Positions 27,580 through 35,750 of a DNA stretch of 64,000 bases are shown here, one piece after another. The stretch is from JAPORY01 sp965215385 (GTDB lineage: Bacteria > Pseudomonadota > Alphaproteobacteria > Rhodobacterales > Rhodobacteraceae), in the NCBI GenBank assembly GCA_965215385.1, contig OZ244059.1, positions 2,294,001 through 2,358,000 on the forward strand. Reading direction: 5' to 3'. The translations under genes were made by a program, and so were the position numbers. The first letter of the stretch is position 1, and each line of letters begins with the position of its first letter. The notes under the pieces are model-generated. The model saw nothing but the letters and a program-made list of their open reading frames with translations, searched no databases and had not been told where the DNA came from.

Positions 27580-28014
27580 CTACCAAGTGTTAATCTCCGC
27601 AACGCAATGCTCAATCATGTTCACGCACTGTTCAATTGAGACTCTTCCCGGATGTTCAATATTTAGTCGGTAGAATACATACAATCCAACGGCCGAACCT
27701 GCTTCGTCCGCCGATCCGCTGACTAACTCAAGTATTCTTGAAAACTCGTAGGAATTGGTTCCTGAGCGTTTTCGATGATTTTCAATGGCGGGAAGTATAG
27801 TGCTTAGAAGTAAGCCTTGCTTTTGCAATTTCATTACCGTTTCTACAATCGTCACTAACGTCGCCTCGGGAGTGCCGATCAACAGGAGGCTCCAAAGCCT
27901 CTTTATTCTTGCGCTTGAACTTGCATCACCATATCCTGCCTCTTCCATTCTGTGAAGCAGCAGGTTGCGAATAAGGTCCAGTTTCCTTTTCCCGCCAAAT
28001 ATAAAACTGAACAT
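27580..28014 (-). CDS. Hypothetical protein, third gene of a small operon
   Basis: I chose the ATG at 28014 (MFSFIFGGKRKLDLIRN), giving 144 residues. Most is predicted alpha-helical: LLLHRMEEAGYG, IKRLWSLLLIGTPEATLVTIVETVMKL and a C-terminal SIEQCVNMIEHCVAEINTW. It has no signal peptide and no motif that I recognise. It is the last of three minus-strand genes after the SeqA-N-like and zinc-ribbon genes. The AT-rich codon use of the three suggests shared, recent transfer. Confidence 0.45.
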   Translation of the reverse strand: MFSFIFGGKRKLDLIRNLLLHRMEEAGYGDASSSARIKRLWSLLLIGTPEATLVTIVETVMKLQKQGLLLSTILPAIENHRKRSGTNSYEFSRILELVSGSADEAGSAVGLYVFYRLNIEHPGRVSIEQCVNMIEHCVAEINTW

Positions 28015-28100
28015 ACCCAACCATCGGTCCCTTTCTTGCCGCTATTGATTTCCGCGACCTGACAGGCATGAGATTCTTTGTTCTGCGGGTATGGAATCCA

Positions 28101-28346
28101 CTAGACACAGATACTACTGATTAACACCTTAGACTTCGGAGGAAATATATGGGCTTTTTTCAAGGCATCAATTCTTGCCTTATGACTTAAGCGGGTGCAA
28201 CTTGAAGGATCAAATTTATGCGCAACTGTGCCCGTAACTGCAAAATCCCCGCACTGAGAACACTTGAATTTCTTGCAATCTTGGTCGTGTTCCGGGATGA
28301 ATTCGGCCGTCCTATCACAAACCCAACATTGCCCACTTTTAGTCAT
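28101..28346 (-). CDS. Small zinc-ribbon protein
   Basis: An 81-residue protein with two Cys knuckles, CWVCD near residue 7 and CSQCGD near residue 29, plus an intervening DCKKFKC, which suggests a zinc ribbon. The rest is basic and helical (LSHKARIDALKKAH). Its ATG overlaps the end of the upstream gene by eight bases, indicating one operon. Function unknown; zinc ribbons of this size often bind nucleic acid or a partner enzyme. Confidence 0.55.
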   Translation of the reverse strand: MTKSGQCWVCDRTAEFIPEHDQDCKKFKCSQCGDFAVTGTVAHKFDPSSCTRLSHKARIDALKKAHIFPPKSKVLISSICV

Positions 28347-28869
28347 TAATCGAAACTATTCCACGCTCTCCCGGTTTGTGAGCCCCCTCCTTGTTGCGCC
28401 ATTCGAACTCAAAACTTGCCTCACAACCGAGATTTTTTGCGCAACGCATCACAATGGACGCGGCGTTAGAAGCATTGACAAGCTGATAAGAAAAGTTCTG
28501 CGATTGAACGTAACTATACCCTTCGTTTTCCTTTCGACCAAAACAAACATTTACCTCAGAAATCTTTCGCAGGTCATCAACACTGGAATATTTTTCCATT
28601 ACCTTCATTAGTGCAAGCTTGAGGAGTGAGTTCCAGTTTTTCCTGCCGGGCAAAGCACCATCAAAATTGCCCTGACATAATTTCGCGTGCTTTAGAGGTG
28701 GAATATTTTCAGGTGGATATACTGTTACTTGTTTAACTGGCGGAGGGCCAATGTCCCCTTTATCAAGACGAAGTAACCTCCTAATGACAGTTTCCGGTGT
28801 ATCAACAAGAGGCTTTGCGAGAGACTGAAGTTGCTTGAATGTTTCACTACTCAATTCAATCGTATGCAT
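28339..28869 (-). CDS. Protein with SeqA-like N-terminal domain
   Basis: The first ~40 residues, MHTIELSSETFKQLQSLAKP and TPETVIRRLLRL, resemble the ribbon-helix-helix oligomerisation domain of SeqA. The remaining ~130 residues (GRKNWNSLLKLALMKVMEKY, VNVCFGRKENEGYSYVQSQN, and a beta-rich end) do not look like SeqA's GATC-binding domain and resemble a substrate- or DNA-recognition module of unknown type. In this island, near a DNA methyltransferase, a role in DNA binding or defence is plausible but unproven. First gene of the three-gene operon. Confidence 0.5.
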   Translation of the reverse strand: MHTIELSSETFKQLQSLAKPLVDTPETVIRRLLRLDKGDIGPPPVKQVTVYPPENIPPLKHAKLCQGNFDGALPGRKNWNSLLKLALMKVMEKYSSVDDLRKISEVNVCFGRKENEGYSYVQSQNFSYQLVNASNAASIVMRCAKNLGCEASFEFEWRNKEGAHKPGERGIVSIND

Positions 28870-29131
28870 GCCACACTCCTAACATCTTATCTTGTGTCGG
28901 CAACGCCTGAGCCCTCGCACAGTATCGCGTCACTTGCAAGACGAAAGTGGGGACACAATCGACAGAATAACTTGAAGCCGCGAAAAATGGCATCCTTTGA
29001 GTGAGTTCGTCCAGTGAGTGGTCGACCAATTACTCGCGAACGACGCGAGAGAGCACCTCTGGTAACCAATTCCGCTTGAATTCGAGCGATTTTAGCCTGA
29101 TTTGCCCGGTTTTGGCGACGAAAGGCTCACG

Positions 29132-29353
29132 CTAGTCGGCTGCCAAACCGATTAGCAGACCGAGGATAGCAACGCCAGCTTGAGCAATTCCGCGGCCAAC
29201 GGCTCACCGCAGATTGTCATTATCGCGTTCGGCCCTGACGGCGCACAGACGATCCATCGCCCCTTTGTTTTCCTCAAACCGAGTTTCGATCTGACTTTCT
29301 ATTGCTTCATTCTCCACTCAAATGGCTTTCAACTCGCCGTGCAATTCGCCTGT
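29132..29353 (-). pseudogene. Remnant of a coiled-coil, single-membrane-segment protein
   Basis: On the minus strand the frame reads LTGELHGELKAI, stop, a charged helical stretch (ENEAIESQIETRFEENKGAM), a second stop, then GVAILGLLIGLAAD. The order of GELKA-, charged helix and VAILG-type membrane segment parallels the protein at 25642. Two in-frame stops and no start make it a decayed copy. It abuts direct repeat B. Confidence 0.4.
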
Positions 29354-29358
29354 CAGGT

Positions 29359-29557
29359 CGGCCGAATGGTTAACCGAACGACGGGAGGATTGGGTTCGCA
29401 ATCGCAGGATCGGCATGACCCTGCCGACCTCTTTACCCGAACTCAGGACAAACCAACAGCAGACGCGGCAGATCGCAAATCCCGAATGAGGATGGCAATC
29501 TAGCTCTTCAGAAATTTTGCCGTTTTCAGTGCAATTGTACCGTTGTAGTGATATGCC
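29359..29557 (+). repeat. Direct repeat, copy B (yghU 3' end fragment)
   Basis: This encodes a fragment, GRMVNRTTGGLGSQSQDRHD and TRTQDK, matching the YghU C-terminus (24727 onward), and continues into matching non-coding sequence. It has diverged by roughly a quarter after the first 28 identical bases. No N-terminal yghU sequence precedes it. Confidence 0.8.
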
Positions 29558-29943
29558 AGAACACACCAGCTTACGGGGCCATAGATTAAGTTTCGTTTGG
29601 ACCATAATCCTTCCACCCGTCGCCGCCCCAAACCGGCGGGGCTATGACTTCCTGCACCCTTCGCCTGAACGCCTGATCGGTTAGTGTTCATCCGTTTTTT
29701 GGTTTGACTGCGCACACTTTTGCAACAGTCCGTCCTTAACCAAAGAGTTCAAGAGGCCCGTTGCAATGAAGTCGTTTCCCTGTCTTATGGCATAACCAGC
29801 CTCTCGAAAAATCCCCGCTCTTCAACTGATGGTGGCTGCACCTAAGCAGGCACTATTTTCCCTTGCCTCGTAACGGACTTCAAAAACAGCAACACGCAAA
29901 TGGGCGACTCCTCAATAGCCCTGCTGTGGTGCGAGACTGTAAG
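29558..29943. other. Degraded region downstream of the methyltransferase
   Basis: Minus-strand frames contain pieces such as YAIRQGNDFIATGLLNSLVK and ESPICVLLFLKSV, separated by stops. They could be remains of a partner gene, for example a cognate restriction enzyme, but I cannot identify a family. Confidence 0.3.
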
Positions 29944-30868
29944 TCACTCGGTTTGCTCAGCAACTCGACTTTTAGCAACTCGTATGTAATCTGGATTGAT
30001 GTCGATGCCAACGCTGTCCCGTTCGGTCATTTGTGCCGCAACGCAGGTCGTGCCACTGCCAAGAAAGGGGTCAAGCACCAGTTGATGCGGGCGGGTGAAA
30101 AGCTTTATCAAGTGTTCGCACACCCTCAAGGGCTTCGGGGTTAAGCGACAATTGTATTGGTCTTTCGGATCCTTCTCCACCGTCATGACGGTCACTGGAA
30201 CTTTGCCACCAAGGGTCTGTCTGACGTCAATCAAGCCAGTGCCATGTTCCAGCCAGTTTTCCACGAATGTGCCAATTTTCGGCTTTTGCGCACAAAGGAC
30301 AGATTCAAACTGGGGGTGCAATTGTGGGGTTTTCCGACCTTCCAGTTCCTGCAGAACGGCCTTTTTCTCGCCGTCTGAATAGTTGCGATTGCGGTTTACC
30401 AAATGATCCATTGAGAACGCCTTGAACTGCGCCTTTCGGGCAAATCTCCACGCGTACTGATCGCGAATCGCAAACCCCGCGTCTTCAACGGCAACCGCCA
30501 TCCTGTGATACAGGCGCGGGGCGGAAAACATCAGAACAAATCCACCTGGCTTGATTGCGCGAAACAACTCGTCGGCAACCGGTTCAATGAAACGTTGAAA
30601 ACTCTTGCTTTGCTTTCGGTCGAACTTCATGCCAATCGGCAAGCCCCCGACGGTTCCGTTTGGTTTTTGGCTTACCTTTCTTCCATTCCGAGTCCAAGCC
30701 GTTCAAGAAATAAGGCGGTTCGGTCAATACCATGTGAACAGAGTCGGATTCTAGGCACGGCAATACATCCGTGCAGTTGCCGGAGTATAGTTCAGTTGTG
30801 GCCCGCCGTTGCAGCATCCGTGTGGCAATCCTCTCTATACTGGTGATGTTGTTGTCAAATTCGGACAA
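29944..30868 (-). pseudogene. DNA N6-adenine/N4-cytosine methyltransferase, frameshifted
   Basis: Two overlapping frames make one beta-class methyltransferase of ~308 residues. The first (from 30868) has MLQRRATTELYSGNCTDVLP and the catalytic motif IV as LTEPPYFLNGLDSEW. The second has GLPIGMKFDRKQSKSFQRF, KPGGFVLMFSAPRLYHRM, and motif I near the end, LDPFLGSGTTCVAAQ, then VGIDINPDY. Joining them needs one base less in AAAAA near 30673 (giving KPKPNGTVGG). Motif IV reads EPPY where active enzymes have (D/N/S)PPY, so the first residue is atypical. The gene may be inactive twice over, or the frameshift may be an error. No restriction partner is intact nearby. Confidence 0.75.
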
Positions 30869-31438
30869 GATAAATTTTGACCGATCATATCGGCGACTGT
30901 TCTGCTAAATTTGACGCGGGCAACGTTTGATTACAGGCTATGCCGTGCTGCAACTTTGGCGACCTAGCGATCTATGTGCCTTTTGCGACATGATGGAAAG
31001 TTCAACAACAGCCACGACTCTGCTGCGCCTCAAGAGATTCATCGCCATTGGCGCACACCATTTCAGCAACGAACTCTCTCGCGGATCGGTTGATGGTCTC
31101 AAGCTTACGGGGAGGTCCGGCACCAACTTCAGCCACATCACCACACCACGGCGTCACGGCATCGTTAGCGGTTTCGTTTTGATAAATCTTGGTACCGGAG
31201 GTTGCGAACGCCGTCGACCAATTTAGCTTTAATATGATAGCCTTTGATGCCAAAAAAACGCCTCTCAGCCGATGGCTAAGCGCGACCCCTGCTCTACTCG
31301 TTCCGTGCAGCTAACTCATTATGCTCAATGTGACCCCTGCGCCCTAGGTTGTGCGCTTTTTTCGTTAACGTAGACGAAACAAGACGGGCAAATTGAGTCG
31401 GTAAATCTCAATGGGTATGGTTGACGCACAAACCCGCA
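30869..31438. other. Intergenic region between the methyltransferase and ppsR
   Basis: I see no gene with recognisable motifs. The minus-strand frame at 31002-31253 has no good start. A GCGC...GCGC hairpin followed by T6 near 31350-31370 could be a plus-strand terminator, though no plus-strand gene lies upstream. Confidence 0.4.
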
Positions 31439-32863
31439 TTACTCATCTGGGTTCTTCTTGAGCAAGCCATATTTTCGTAATTTCACGTATAGGCTCTGGC
31501 GCGAAAGTCCTAACATTTCAGCCGCCGCCACGCGATTGTTTCGGGTTATCGCGACGGCCGTCTCAATGCACATTTTTTCGACAACGTCGGTGGCTTCGGC
31601 AACAATCTCTCGTAGTTTCAGCGAGCCAACGAGTTCTCGTACCTTGCTGTTCGTATCTTCGGTACCAGCGGTGCGGGCGGTTTGGCGAAGGGCATCAACG
31701 CCAATCGTATCGCGGATGATACAACCAAAAACCGGTTCATCACCCCGATCAATGCAGGTCGCCGATATTTCAGCGCCAAGGGTCGACCCATATTCACCGA
31801 TAAGATCAGTTGAGTAAGATCGCACCTGTCGATCACTCTTGGAATTTTCAAGCAAGACATTGAGATCAATTCGCCCGCGCCGCAGAAAATCACTCAGTGA
31901 TCGTCCCTTAACATCACCTAATTGTCCGGCATCAATCAATTCAAGAAAGCGAGCATTCGCATTCTCGATCGCACCCCGTTCATCGCAAAATACAATCGCG
32001 TCACGACCCTCATAAAACAGCGAAGTGAGATTAGCCGTTAAAGGATCAACTGGTCGGTCAGGGGTGCTCTCAGCTTCGATCCGAACCATTATGAATTGCT
32101 CACCTAGCGTGCGAAACACTTTCGGATACACCCGTACCTTCCCTGCTGGTGTCGGGGTCTGAAGGGTTACAGTGCCACGCTCTTGGCGATCCCCGGGCCG
32201 CAGTAGCTTTTCAAGCAGACCTTTCGCGTCAGATTGTTTGAGCACCTGCGCAATGGGCTGACCAACTAGCGATCGATTCCCCGCCCCGAACATGAGTCTG
32301 GCCGCCTGATTCGCTTCTTGTATGCATCCGTCCGTTGCCGAGAGCAGCACAATGGCATCGCGAGAACTGTTGAGCAAAACCCGATACCGCGCATCTTCGG
32401 CACGATGGCGTTCATAGGTTTTCTCGAGTTCCAGCTGGGCATTAATCAAGCGTTGTTGGGCATCAGCCACGGTTCGTAAGTCTCTGCCGAGCATTAGGAC
32501 ACCAGAGCCCTGATCATATCGGCGCATGGCATATTGAACGGGAAATTCCCAGCCCGTTCGGTCACGGTGGTTGAGTTCTAAACGGCGCCGAAACTCGCCA
32601 CCAGACAGTAACATTTCATGGGCCTTCAAGAATTTCGGCACACTCTCTTCGGTCAAGACCTCAGGCAGTGGTTGCTGCTCCCAATGGCCGAAGTCGCCCA
32701 GCGACTCATCGGTATCGTTGACCAACACTGATACAATGGTTCGCTCCGACGAAACCAGTAACGCGATGTCGCAGGCCGTGGTAATAACCTCGCGAAAAAA
32801 ATCGACCGGAATCGCCGAAATATCGGCCTTCGACAACAAGTCGTTCTCTGATACCGATGTCAT
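31439..32863 (-). CDS. ppsR: Photosynthesis gene repressor PpsR/CrtJ
   Basis: PpsR represses bch, crt and puc genes under oxygen by binding TGT-N12-ACA pairs. I start at the ATG 32863, which overlaps the ppaA stop (ATGA), giving 474 residues; a TTG four codons up is possible. Domain order: N-terminal PAS-like region, Q-linker helix (QRLINAQLELEKTYERHRAE), PAS1 (YRVLLNSSRDAIVLL), PAS2 (LFYEGRDAIVFCDERG), then a Fis-type HTH at the C-terminus, NNRVAAAEMLGLSRQSLYVK. A Cys (EKMCIE) sits just before the HTH, near the redox-active Cys424 of Rhodobacter PpsR. Two perfect target boxes lie upstream of ppaA and bchF. Confidence 0.95.
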   Translation of the reverse strand: MTSVSENDLLSKADISAIPVDFFREVITTACDIALLVSSERTIVSVLVNDTDESLGDFGHWEQQPLPEVLTEESVPKFLKAHEMLLSGGEFRRRLELNHRDRTGWEFPVQYAMRRYDQGSGVLMLGRDLRTVADAQQRLINAQLELEKTYERHRAEDARYRVLLNSSRDAIVLLSATDGCIQEANQAARLMFGAGNRSLVGQPIAQVLKQSDAKGLLEKLLRPGDRQERGTVTLQTPTPAGKVRVYPKVFRTLGEQFIMVRIEAESTPDRPVDPLTANLTSLFYEGRDAIVFCDERGAIENANARFLELIDAGQLGDVKGRSLSDFLRRGRIDLNVLLENSKSDRQVRSYSTDLIGEYGSTLGAEISATCIDRGDEPVFGCIIRDTIGVDALRQTARTAGTEDTNSKVRELVGSLKLREIVAEATDVVEKMCIETAVAITRNNRVAAAEMLGLSRQSLYVKLRKYGLLKKNPDE

Positions 32864-33666
32864 CGAATTGTCCAACTTTGATTAGTGGCCCCGCTACTTA
32901 AATGCTGTAGACGGTTCATCAATCGAGCAAGATCATTGGTGACGATATCAAAACCTGCGACGGCCTTCTTACAGCGGCCGCGCTCGCAAGTATCCAGAAA
33001 CGATCCACCCAATGCAAATAATGGGACCGAGCAAATCTGTCGTCGCACCGAGAGCATCAAGGTGCTAATCTTTGGCAGATCATTTCGACAAGCAGTCGAA
33101 AATAGTACGGCGTCCCAGACATCGTTGAGGATTCGCTGATAAATCGAGTCATCTGACTCGCCTACATGTAGGGTGACATTTGCACCACGACGGCGCAACT
33201 GCGCCGCCAATACGAAGCATCCCAACGTATGTTGTTCGTGGTTTTGAGAGACGATCAGCAGCTTTGGCACTGCCGTCGCCGCATCGTCCAAAACCGACGT
33301 AAACCCATTCCGACACGCTGCTTCGGCAAGGAGAACTTGCAGCCGCATGGCACCGACGGTCACCTCCGAAAAACCCAACACATCCTCAATCCAGCAAACG
33401 CCCAGGGCTCTCGCCGCCGCTGGAATATAGCGGTCAATGATTTCGTCTTGGCTCAAACCTATTTCGTAAAGATCATCTAAGAACGCGCGACAATCAAACG
33501 ATCCCGTTGCGACCAAGCGCGGGTCCCGAAGCATCGTTGTATAAGACAACTGCTGCGCCGCTGACGACATGGGATTGCCAGTGTCGGAAATCCCAACCCC
33601 GCGAGCAACGACCGACCCAAGATAGCCGATATCACTCTGCCTAGGTTCAGTTTGAACAAGGTTCAT
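32860..33666 (-). CDS. ppaA: PpaA/AerR, B12-binding antirepressor of PpsR
   Basis: AerR/PpaA binds cobalamin in a light-dependent way and counteracts PpsR/CrtJ. The ATG at 33666 (MNLVQTEPRQ), eight bases after GGAAG, gives 268 residues. The four-helix cap ends in LGVCWIEDVLGFSEVTVGAM, the W-x-E/D motif that shields B12. The Rossmann-like SCHIC domain has VSQNHEQHTLGCFVLAAQL, with the two His of the cobalamin site, and ends in FALGGSFLD. ppsR follows with an ATGA overlap, so regulator and antirepressor are co-translated. A PpsR box lies 83-100 bp upstream, so the pair is likely autoregulated. Confidence 0.93.
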   Translation of the reverse strand: MNLVQTEPRQSDIGYLGSVVARGVGISDTGNPMSSAAQQLSYTTMLRDPRLVATGSFDCRAFLDDLYEIGLSQDEIIDRYIPAAARALGVCWIEDVLGFSEVTVGAMRLQVLLAEAACRNGFTSVLDDAATAVPKLLIVSQNHEQHTLGCFVLAAQLRRRGANVTLHVGESDDSIYQRILNDVWDAVLFSTACRNDLPKISTLMLSVRRQICSVPLFALGGSFLDTCERGRCKKAVAGFDIVTNDLARLMNRLQHLSSGATNQSWTIR

Positions 33667-33748
33667 GTCAACAGCTTCCCTGCGTCCGCAACCATACCGC
33701 ACACGATCGGCTTTTCGTCTCCTTGCCGTTAAACTATTCTTGGAAATA

Positions 33749-33766
33749 TGTCAAAAGAAATTGACA
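33749..33766. promoter_or_regulatory. PpsR box 1 (ppaA side)
   Basis: TGTCAAAAGAAATTGACA is a perfect TGT-N12-ACA palindrome with near-complete arm symmetry. On the minus strand its edge forms TTGACA, a -35-like element facing ppaA, so PpsR bound here would block ppaA-ppsR transcription. Confidence 0.85.
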
Positions 33767-33892
33767 GTTTTGAGCAGTCTTTTTTGACTGCCATTATAGA
33801 CCTTTGGCTAATCTATTGATTTACAATATATTTTTGCAAAAAACCTGCTTAAGCAAATAGGCAAGAATTTTTGCAAATTTGCGGCGGATAAG

Positions 33893-33910
33893 TGTAAATT
33901 TTTGTTGACA
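33893..33910. promoter_or_regulatory. PpsR box 2 (bchF side)
   Basis: TGTAAATTTTTGTTGACA is a second perfect TGT-N12-ACA site, 144 bp (about 14 helical turns) from box 1, which would allow cooperative binding with looping. Its right half overlaps the -35 of the bchF promoter. Confidence 0.85.
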
Positions 33911-33933
33911 GTCTAAACTCAAGCCGATTATAG
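33905..33933 (+). promoter_or_regulatory. Sigma-70-type promoter of the bch-puh operon
   Basis: TTGACA (33905-33910), a 17-base spacer and TTATAG (33928-33933) make a strong consensus promoter about 38 bp before the first ribosome site. The PpsR box covers the -35, which explains repression under oxygen by occlusion. Confidence 0.7.
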
Positions 33934-33970
33934 TGGCAGAAATGACCGCAAAATGAGGGGAGAGATAAAC

Positions 33971-33997
33971 ATGTCCTGCCCCATCCGACAGCAATGA
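33971..33997 (+). CDS. Eight-codon leader ORF overlapping the bchF start
   Basis: GGGGAGAG lies a few bases before this ATG, the best ribosome site in the region. The frame MSCPIRQQ ends in TGA that overlaps the bchF ATG (ATGA). bchF itself has no separate Shine-Dalgarno, so its translation may depend on re-initiation. The alternative is that an indel separated the true bchF N-terminus. Confidence 0.45.
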   Translation: MSCPIRQQ

Positions 33998-34467
33998 TAC
34001 CGACCGGCCTCTATTCACCTGAAGAGCGGGCACGGCGAGATGCGACCGTGTGGACGCTTGTGCAGGGTATCTTGGCACCGTTGCAGTTTCTGGCCTTTGT
34101 GATTTCGACCGCGCTCGTCGTGCGCTATCTTATGACGGGCGAGGGTTATGTCTTGGCGACGGTGTCGGTCCTCGTCAAAACTGGTTTCCTGTACACTATC
34201 ATGGTGACCGGCGCGATCTGGGAAAAAGCGGTTTTCGACCAATATTTGTTCGCGCCAGCATTCTTTTGGGAAGACGTTGTCAGTATTCTCGTCATCGCTC
34301 TGCACAGTGCTTACGTCTGGGGGTTATGGACCCTAGCACTCGCGCCAACCGAGCAGATGTGGCTCGCTCTCGTAGCCTATGTGGCCTACGTCATTAATGC
34401 CGCTCAATTCCTGCATAAACTGCGCCGTGCCCGTCGACAGGCAAACGGTAAAGCGATTGTGGCATGA
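33994..34467 (+). CDS. bchF: 3-vinyl bacteriochlorophyllide hydratase
   Basis: BchF hydrates the 3-vinyl group of (bacterio)chlorophyllide to 3-hydroxyethyl on the way to bacteriochlorophyll a, in the membrane. The 157 residues match the family, with YSPEERARRDATVWTLVQGI, FLAFVISTALVVRYL and YVAYVINAAQFLHKLRRARR and about four membrane helices. The ATG overlaps the stop of an eight-codon leader ORF. The product is otherwise complete. The bchN start overlaps its stop (ATGA), opening a long run of coupled genes. Confidence 0.95.
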   Translation: MIPTGLYSPEERARRDATVWTLVQGILAPLQFLAFVISTALVVRYLMTGEGYVLATVSVLVKTGFLYTIMVTGAIWEKAVFDQYLFAPAFFWEDVVSILVIALHSAYVWGLWTLALAPTEQMWLALVAYVAYVINAAQFLHKLRRARRQANGKAIVA

Positions 34468-35750
34468 CGGGAAGGTCGAATCCAACTGCATTTGCTGGAT
34501 GCGATGATACTTCGGTTTTGAAGGAACGGGGGCAGCGTGAAGTCTTTTGTGGCTTGACAAGTATCATCTGGCTACATCGAAAAATGCCGGATGCGTTTTT
34601 TCTGGTGATCGGTAGCCGCACCTGTGCCCACCTGCTGCAATCGGCGGCCGGGGTCATGATTTTTGCCGAACCGCGTTTCGCCACCGCCATTCTTGAAGAG
34701 ACCGATTTGGCGGGATTGGCCGACGCGCAGAATGAACTTGATCGCGTGGTTGGCGAGTTACTCAATCGACGGCCCGATATCCGCCGCCTGTTTCTGGTTG
34801 GCTCCTGCCCATCAGAAGTCATAAAACTGGATCTTCAATGTGCGGCCGAACGCTTAACCGCGACGTACGCGCCACATGTCAGAGTGCTGAATTACTCCGG
34901 CTCTGGCATCGAAACTACTTTCACCCAGGGGGAAGACGCTTGTCTTGCCGCTATGGTGTCTGTTCTCCCCGACAGTCAAAATCACGAATTGTTACTCGTA
35001 GGTGCTCTGCCGGAAGTGGTGGAGGAGCAGGCGGTCTCGCTCCTTTCAGCCCTGGGCATTGAGCCAATACGCGTGCTCCCTGCACCCCGTGCTGACGAAG
35101 ATTTTGGCATCGGGGAGAACACTTTTTTCGCCCTGACCCAACCCTTTCTCGGCGATACCCACGCTGCCCTAACACGACGTGGTGCCCGCCATATCGCTGC
35201 CCCGTTTCCGTTCGGCGAAAAAGGCACAACCGCTTGGCTGCAAGCGATTGCCGCTGTATTCAAGGTGGCGGACAGTCGGTTCAAAACTGTGACCGAGGTG
35301 CCGCGTGCGCGCGCCCGTAAAGCAATCTCGCAAGCCGCCGATGTTCTCGCCGGCAAATCGGTCTTCTTTTTCCCTGATAGCCAGCTTGAAATCCCGCTGG
35401 CGCGATTCTTAACCGTTGAATGCGGCATGACAGCAGTTGAAGTCGGTACGCCGTACTTGCATCGCGGACTCATTGAGGCAGATCTGGCGTTCTTGCCGAC
35501 AAGTACGACGATTTCAGAGGGACAAGATGTTGATCAGCAACTGGATCGTTGTCGAAAATCAGGACCCGACCTCACCGTTTGCGGCTTAGGCCTCGCCAAT
35601 CCGCTGGAGGCAGAAGGGCTAATTACCAAATGGGCCATAGAGTTGGTGTTCTCGCCAATTCACTTTTATGAGCAAGCGGGCGACCTCGCTGGCTTATTCT
35701 CGCGCCCACTGCGGCGCACCGAACGGCTCAAATTCGCGGCGGTGTCATGA
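34464..35750 (+). CDS. bchN: Dark-operative protochlorophyllide reductase subunit N
   Basis: BchN with BchB forms the NB-protein of DPOR, which reduces ring D of protochlorophyllide without light. The 428 residues include the three Cys ligands of the shared 4Fe-4S cluster at C29 (FCGLTS), C54 (SRTCAH) and C115 (VGSCPSEV), matching the Rhodobacter positions; the fourth ligand comes from BchB Asp36. Nitrogenase-like motifs such as NYSGSGIETTFTQGED follow. Overlaps are ATGA with bchF upstream and ATGA with bchB downstream, so stoichiometric translation is likely. Confidence 0.97.
   Translation: MTGRSNPTAFAGCDDTSVLKERGQREVFCGLTSIIWLHRKMPDAFFLVIGSRTCAHLLQSAAGVMIFAEPRFATAILEETDLAGLADAQNELDRVVGELLNRRPDIRRLFLVGSCPSEVIKLDLQCAAERLTATYAPHVRVLNYSGSGIETTFTQGEDACLAAMVSVLPDSQNHELLLVGALPEVVEEQAVSLLSALGIEPIRVLPAPRADEDFGIGENTFFALTQPFLGDTHAALTRRGARHIAAPFPFGEKGTTAWLQAIAAVFKVADSRFKTVTEVPRARARKAISQAADVLAGKSVFFFPDSQLEIPLARFLTVECGMTAVEVGTPYLHRGLIEADLAFLPTSTTISEGQDVDQQLDRCRKSGPDLTVCGLGLANPLEAEGLITKWAIELVFSPIHFYEQAGDLAGLFSRPLRRTERLKFAAVS

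Noticed and set aside
31002..31253. Minus-strand 83-codon open frame before ppsR
   Set aside because: No good start and no recognisable motif; it may be debris of the island, but I cannot support it as a gene.
31350..31370. GCGC hairpin with T6 as a ppsR terminator
   Set aside because: The T-run is on the plus strand while ppsR is on the minus strand, so it cannot serve ppsR.
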